Source: Mycolicibacter heraklionensis (GTDB taxonomy: Bacteria > Actinomycetota > Actinomycetes > Mycobacteriales > Mycobacteriaceae). From it: DNA of 64,000 nucleotides. The notes under the pieces are model-generated. The model was given only the letters and a program-made list of their open reading frames with translations, ran no database searches and was not told the DNA's origin. The stretch's first letter is position 1; the number at the start of each line of letters is the position of its first letter. A program made the translations under genes and the position numbers. Shown one piece after another: positions 60,812 to 64,000 of the stretch. The stretch spans positions 48,119 to 112,118 of the forward strand of contig LZME01000128.1 of assembly GCA_001673575.1 (NCBI GenBank), given 5' to 3'.

Positions 60812-62470
60812 ATGGGCCTCTTCGACTCGCTCAACCGGGTCGGCTCGATGCTGGTGACCTTCAGCCGGGCCGGGCTGCTGGCGCCCATGCGCCCGGACAA
60901 ATACCTCCGGATCGCCGCCGCGGCCGCCGCCGAGGGCGGCACCACCACTACCGGGATCGCTATGGCGGCCCAGCGGTGCGGCGACCGCCCGGCGATCATC
61001 GACGAGCGCGGCACATGTACCTACGCCGAGCTCGACCGGCGGTGTAACGCGCTGGCCGCCGGCCTGCAACGGCTGCCCGGGCGGACGCCCCGGGCGATCG
61101 CCCTGATGTGCCGCAACCACCGCGGCTTCATCGAGGCACTTGCGGCCGCCAACCGGATCGGCGCGGACGTGCTGCTGCTCAACACCAGCTTCGCCGGGCC
61201 GGCGTTGGCCGAAGTCGTCGCCCGTGAAGGCGTTGACCTGATCTTCTACGACGAAGAGTTCACCGCCGCAGTGGATCTGGCCGTGCCGGTCGACTCGGGG
61301 TGCACGCGGGTGGTCAGCTGGACCGACACCAAGGTTCCCGGCCTGACGGCAGACGAGCTGATCGACGCCAACGCCGGACGTCGACCGGCCAAAGCGTCGC
61401 GGAGCGGCAAGCTGGTCATGCTCACCTCCGGAACCACCGGCACCCCCAAGGGGGCACGGCGCTCCGGACGCGGCGGAGGCGGGATCGCCGACCTGCAAGC
61501 GATTTTCGACCGGATCCCCTGGCACACCGAGGAAACCGTGGTGATCGCCGCGCCCATGTTCCACGCCTGGGGATTCTCCCAACTGGCGCTGGCACTCACC
61601 ATGGCCTGCACGATCGCCACCCGACGAAAGTTCGACCCCGAAGCCACCCTGGAACTCATCGAGTCCAACCACGCAACCGGCCTGTGCGTCGTACCGGTGA
61701 TGTTCGACCGGATCATGGCGCTGCCGGAAAATATTCGAGCCCAATACCCCTGCAAGTCACTGCGATTCGCGACAGCCTCGGGATCACGAATGCATCCCGA
61801 TGTGGTGACGGCGTTCATGGACACCTTCGGCGACGTGGTCTACAACAACTACAACGCGACCGAAGCCGGCATGATCGCGCTGGCGACACCGCAGGACCTG
61901 CGCTACTCGCCCGACACCGCCGGCCGCCCGGCACCGGGGAGCGAGATCCGGATCCTGGATGCGGATTTTGTCGAGGTTCCAGCCGGGGTGACCGGGCAGA
62001 TCTTCGTCCGCAACTCCTCGCAGTTCGACGGCTACACCGGCGGCGACTCCAAGATGTTCCACGACGGGTTCATGGCGTCCGGCGACTTGGGCTACTTCGA
62101 CGACACCGGAAGGCTTTTCGTGGTCGGCCGGGATGACGAGATGATCGTCTCCGGCGGCGAGAACGTCTACCCGATCGAAACGGAGAAGGCGCTGATCACC
62201 CATGGCGCCGTCGCCGAGGCCGCCGTGATCGGTGTCGACGACGCCGACTACGGGCAACGGCTGGTGGCCTTCGTGGTGTTGACGCCCGGGGCCTCAGCCT
62301 CGCCCGACGAGCTGAAACAACACGTCCGGGAGAATCTGGCCGGCTACAAGGTTCCGCGCGACATCACCATCATGGATGCGCTGCCGCGCAACAACACCGG
62401 CAAGGTCCTACGGCGAGAACTGCAGGCGCTGGCGGGGCCGGAAGCAGCAGATTCGCCGGCCCCCCGATAG
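60812..62470 (+). CDS. fadD12: Fatty-acyl-CoA synthetase, FadD12-like
   Basis: A 552-residue AMP-forming ligase that activates fatty acids to acyl-CoA. Motifs: LTSGTTGTPKGARR (ATP loop, about 204-217), NNYNATEAGM, SGDLGYFDDTGRLFVVGRDD, and the C-terminal NNTGKVLRRE with the catalytic Lys. The N-terminal LRPDKYLR-like MRPDKYLRIAAA resembles FadD12/FadD2. It is 5 bp after the acyltransferase gene, the order seen at Rv1428c-Rv1427c (fadD12) in H37Rv. The exact substrate is unknown; the KstR box upstream points to steroid side chain or released acids. Confidence 0.87.
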   Translation: MGLFDSLNRVGSMLVTFSRAGLLAPMRPDKYLRIAAAAAAEGGTTTTGIAMAAQRCGDRPAIIDERGTCTYAELDRRCNALAAGLQRLPGRTPRAIALMCRNHRGFIEALAAANRIGADVLLLNTSFAGPALAEVVAREGVDLIFYDEEFTAAVDLAVPVDSGCTRVVSWTDTKVPGLTADELIDANAGRRPAKASRSGKLVMLTSGTTGTPKGARRSGRGGGGIADLQAIFDRIPWHTEETVVIAAPMFHAWGFSQLALALTMACTIATRRKFDPEATLELIESNHATGLCVVPVMFDRIMALPENIRAQYPCKSLRFATASGSRMHPDVVTAFMDTFGDVVYNNYNATEAGMIALATPQDLRYSPDTAGRPAPGSEIRILDADFVEVPAGVTGQIFVRNSSQFDGYTGGDSKMFHDGFMASGDLGYFDDTGRLFVVGRDDEMIVSGGENVYPIETEKALITHGAVAEAAVIGVDDADYGQRLVAFVVLTPGASASPDELKQHVRENLAGYKVPRDITIMDALPRNNTGKVLRRELQALAGPEAADSPAPR

Positions 62471-62508
62471 GCATTCCGGCAAATCCGCCAGCAAGACGAA
62501 TAACAAAT

Positions 62509-62526
62509 CTCATCTATTTGGATGAG
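62509..62526. promoter_or_regulatory. AT-rich inverted repeat before the PGRS gene
   Basis: CTCATC-TATTTG-GATGAG is a perfect 6-bp inverted repeat in an AT-rich gap between fadD and the PGRS gene. It could end the fadD transcript or be an operator. Confidence 0.35.
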
Positions 62527-62580
62527 GACATTCGCGGTTGAAGGCGAGTTAATGGTGCGAAATCCGTAGGGAGGTTTCGC

Positions 62581-64000
62581 ATGACACACCGCATCTTGCC
62601 GGCTGGCCGGTCAGATGGCGCTATACGAGACCACAAGCGACGTAGGTTGGCATGGGGCGCAGCGGGGAGCGCGTTCATTGCCGGTGTGGTGTTCCCGGTG
62701 GCCGGTCTGCCGCGCGCCAACGCCGACCTGTTCGACTGGATTCTCGACCCGCTGTCGGGTTCGGCCGGGGACGCGGCTGCCGATGCGGTGTCATTTGGGG
62801 ATCTCAACCTGAACGCCGACTTCGGCGCCGACCTGGTGCAGCTGTTCACCCAGTATGTCGCGATACCGCTGCACGCCATGCAACAGGACTTCATCACCGA
62901 TCCGGCCAATGCGGCGTTCCTCGACATGATCAACCAGCCCTTCGTCGAGCTGTTCGGCCGGGAACTCATCGGCAACGGGGTGGCGGAGGCCGTCCCCAAC
63001 ACGTCGGTCTTCGGCAGCTCGGGAATGTTCGGCGATCTGCATGACGGCGGCTTCTGGTTCGGCGACGGCGGCGCCGGTACCGCAGGTGTAATCGGAGTCA
63101 ACGATGGCGGCGGCGGAGCCGGCGGCGATGCCGGCCTGCTGGGCTGGGGCGGCGCAGGCGGCGCCGGCGCCGGTAGTGGAGCCGGTGGCGACGGCGGGAC
63201 CGGCGGGCTGTGGCTGGGCAACGGCGGCGCCGGTGGGTCCGGCGGAACCGACGGCGGCGCGGGCGGCGATGGCGGTGCCGCGGTGCTGTTCGGCAACGGC
63301 GGGGCCGGCGGTGCCGGCGGGGCGGGCACCACCGGCGCTGCCGGAGTCAACCCGGTACTGGACGGCGCGGCGAATGCCGGCCTGATCGGGTCCAACACGG
63401 ATCCACTGGGCGGCAGCGGCGGGCCCGGCGAGAACGGGGTCGTCACCCCGTCCGGTGCGCAGGCCGGTGGTGCCGGCGGCGCCGGTGGGAGTGCGCAGAG
63501 CCTTTCCGACGCCTACGCCGTCGGGGGCTTCGGCGGAGCAGGGGGCGCCGGTGCGCCCGGCGCGCCCGGTGGTGCGGGCGGAGCCGGCGGAGGCGCCGGC
63601 GTCCCGTTCGTACCGGTCATCGATGCTGTTGCCCTGGGCGGCTACGGCGGTCACGGCGGTGCCGGCGGCGCTGGGGTGGACGGCGGCGCGGGTGGCGCAG
63701 GCGGTGACGGCGGTGCCGGCGGGCACGGCGGGCTGCTGCTCGGCGACGGCGGTGTTGGGGGTCGCGGCGGCGACGGCGGGGTCGGGGGCGCCGCTGACCG
63801 CGGTGGCGCCGGTGGTCCCGGCGGCGCCGGCGGTGACGCCGGTGTCCGAAGCGGCCACGACGCCAACGGTGGTGTGGGCGGCGACGGCGGCGACGGCGGC
63901 GCCGGGGGAACCGGCGGTCGAGGCGGCGCCGGTGGCGCCGGCACGGAGGTCAGGCCGGCGGTAACGGTGGTGCCGGCGGCTCGATCATGGGCATCGGCGC
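62581..64000 (+). CDS. PGRS-repeat protein with a signal peptide instead of a PE domain (partial, frame break near the end)
   Basis: ATG 62581 follows AGGGAGG (62568-62574). Residues 1-48 look like a secretion signal ([20 protein letters not shown], cut after ANA). About 49-155 is a unique domain ([20 protein letters not shown]...). From about 158 Gly-Gly-Ala/Asn PGRS repeats run on, with spacers such as [10 protein letters not shown]. No N-terminal PE domain is present. The frame stays open to the window end. After about 63943 the PGRS pattern continues only in another frame ([17 protein letters not shown]), so a one-base loss is likely. The protein is probably exported and surface-linked; function unknown. 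Confidence 0.78.
   Translation, partial: MTHRILPAGRSDGAIRDHKRRRLAWGAAGSAFIAGVVFPVAGLPRANADLFDWILDPLSGSAGDAAADAVSFGDLNLNADFGADLVQLFTQYVAIPLHAMQQDFITDPANAAFLDMINQPFVELFGRELIGNGVAEAVPNTSVFGSSGMFGDLHDGGFWFGDGGAGTAGVIGVNDGGGGAGGDAGLLGWGGAGGAGAGSGAGGDGGTGGLWLGNGGAGGSGGTDGGAGGDGGAAVLFGNGGAGGAGGAGTTGAAGVNPVLDGAANAGLIGSNTDPLGGSGGPGENGVVTPSGAQAGGAGGAGGSAQSLSDAYAVGGFGGAGGAGAPGAPGGAGGAGGGAGVPFVPVIDAVALGGYGGHGGAGGAGVDGGAGGAGGDGGAGGHGGLLLGDGGVGGRGGDGGVGGAADRGGAGGPGGAGGDAGVRSGHDANGGVGGDGGDGGAGGTGGRGGAGGAGTEVRPAVTVVPAARSWASA

Noticed and set aside
62791-63944. Long Pro/Ala-rich and Ala/Gly-rich open frames on the minus strand under the PGRS gene
   Set aside because: They are the reverse complement of Gly-Gly-Ala repeats. 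The plus strand has the ribosome site, signal peptide and PGRS pattern.
63061-64000. Repeated GC-rich units that could suggest a CRISPR or minisatellite array
   Set aside because: Units are irregular, follow codon periodicity and encode PGRS repeats; no constant repeat with unique spacers.

Overview
The window reads as chromosome from a mycobacterium. GC content is very high. There are many GTG starts, leaderless-type promoters, arabinan and lipid envelope genes, a PE-PPE-domain hydrolase and a Gly-rich PGRS protein. Much of the gene order matches the M. tuberculosis H37Rv Rv0262c-Rv0223c block read in the opposite direction. That assignment is recalled from family knowledge, not computed. 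Genes without a place in that H37Rv block are interleaved: the bicarbonate-transporter homologue, a second narK, an orphan winged-helix protein, suhB, an aldo-keto reductase, a GlxA/DJ-1 pair, a flavin-enzyme cluster, tandem DUF2236 enzymes, and the last 8 kb. This suggests a non-tuberculous species.

Layout. 1-142: the 3' end of an aminoglycoside 2'-N-acetyltransferase gene. 587-1810: an SbtA-type bicarbonate permease. 2037-10200: nitrate/nitrite assimilation, with two NarK transporters, a winged-helix protein, a sirohydrochlorin chelatase, a HemD-winged-helix fusion, and nirBD on the opposite strand. 10419-10898: Acr2-type Hsp20 behind an HspR (HAIR) operator. 11064-14963: a small conserved protein and succinate dehydrogenase 1. 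14966-17504: aldo-keto reductase, SuhB, flavin reductase. 17764-25300: fadE5, a GlxA/DJ-1 pair, fadA2, and fabG4-htdX. 25321-29461: two TetR regulators, a PE-PPE hydrolase and LpqI. 29597-34082: a 57-residue protein and the arabinosyltransferase AftD. 34214-36636: a Pro-rich anchored protein and GabD1. 36646-39558: WrbA, FMN reductase and LLM oxidoreductase, divergent from a MarR gene. 39612-40589: a phosphotriesterase-like lactonase. 40606-44679: two TetR/DUF2236 pairs. 44616-48965: an acyltransferase and two envelope membrane proteins. 48962-53655: PhzF, DCC protein, amidase, glycosyltransferase, methyltransferase. 53710-62470: an aldehyde dehydrogenase, two unknowns, a second FadE5-type dehydrogenase, a secreted protease, nat, a lysophospholipid acyltransferase-like gene and a FadD. 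62581-64000: a PGRS protein that runs off the window.

Regulation gives the strongest new signals. Three TTAC-N6-GTAA palindromes sit at fadE5, fadA2/fabG4 and a tetR, suggesting one local fatty-acid regulon. Two boxes match the KstR consensus (TnnAACnnGTTnnA) at the aldehyde dehydrogenase and at the nat/acyltransferase-fadD divergent promoter, linking the right end to steroid catabolism. Four GTGA-N6-TCAC sites of CRP type lie in front of the bicarbonate transporter, nirB/hsp, the sdh1 operon and the suhB region. A GlnR-like box precedes nirB. No tRNA, rRNA, CRISPR array, prophage or insertion sequence was seen.
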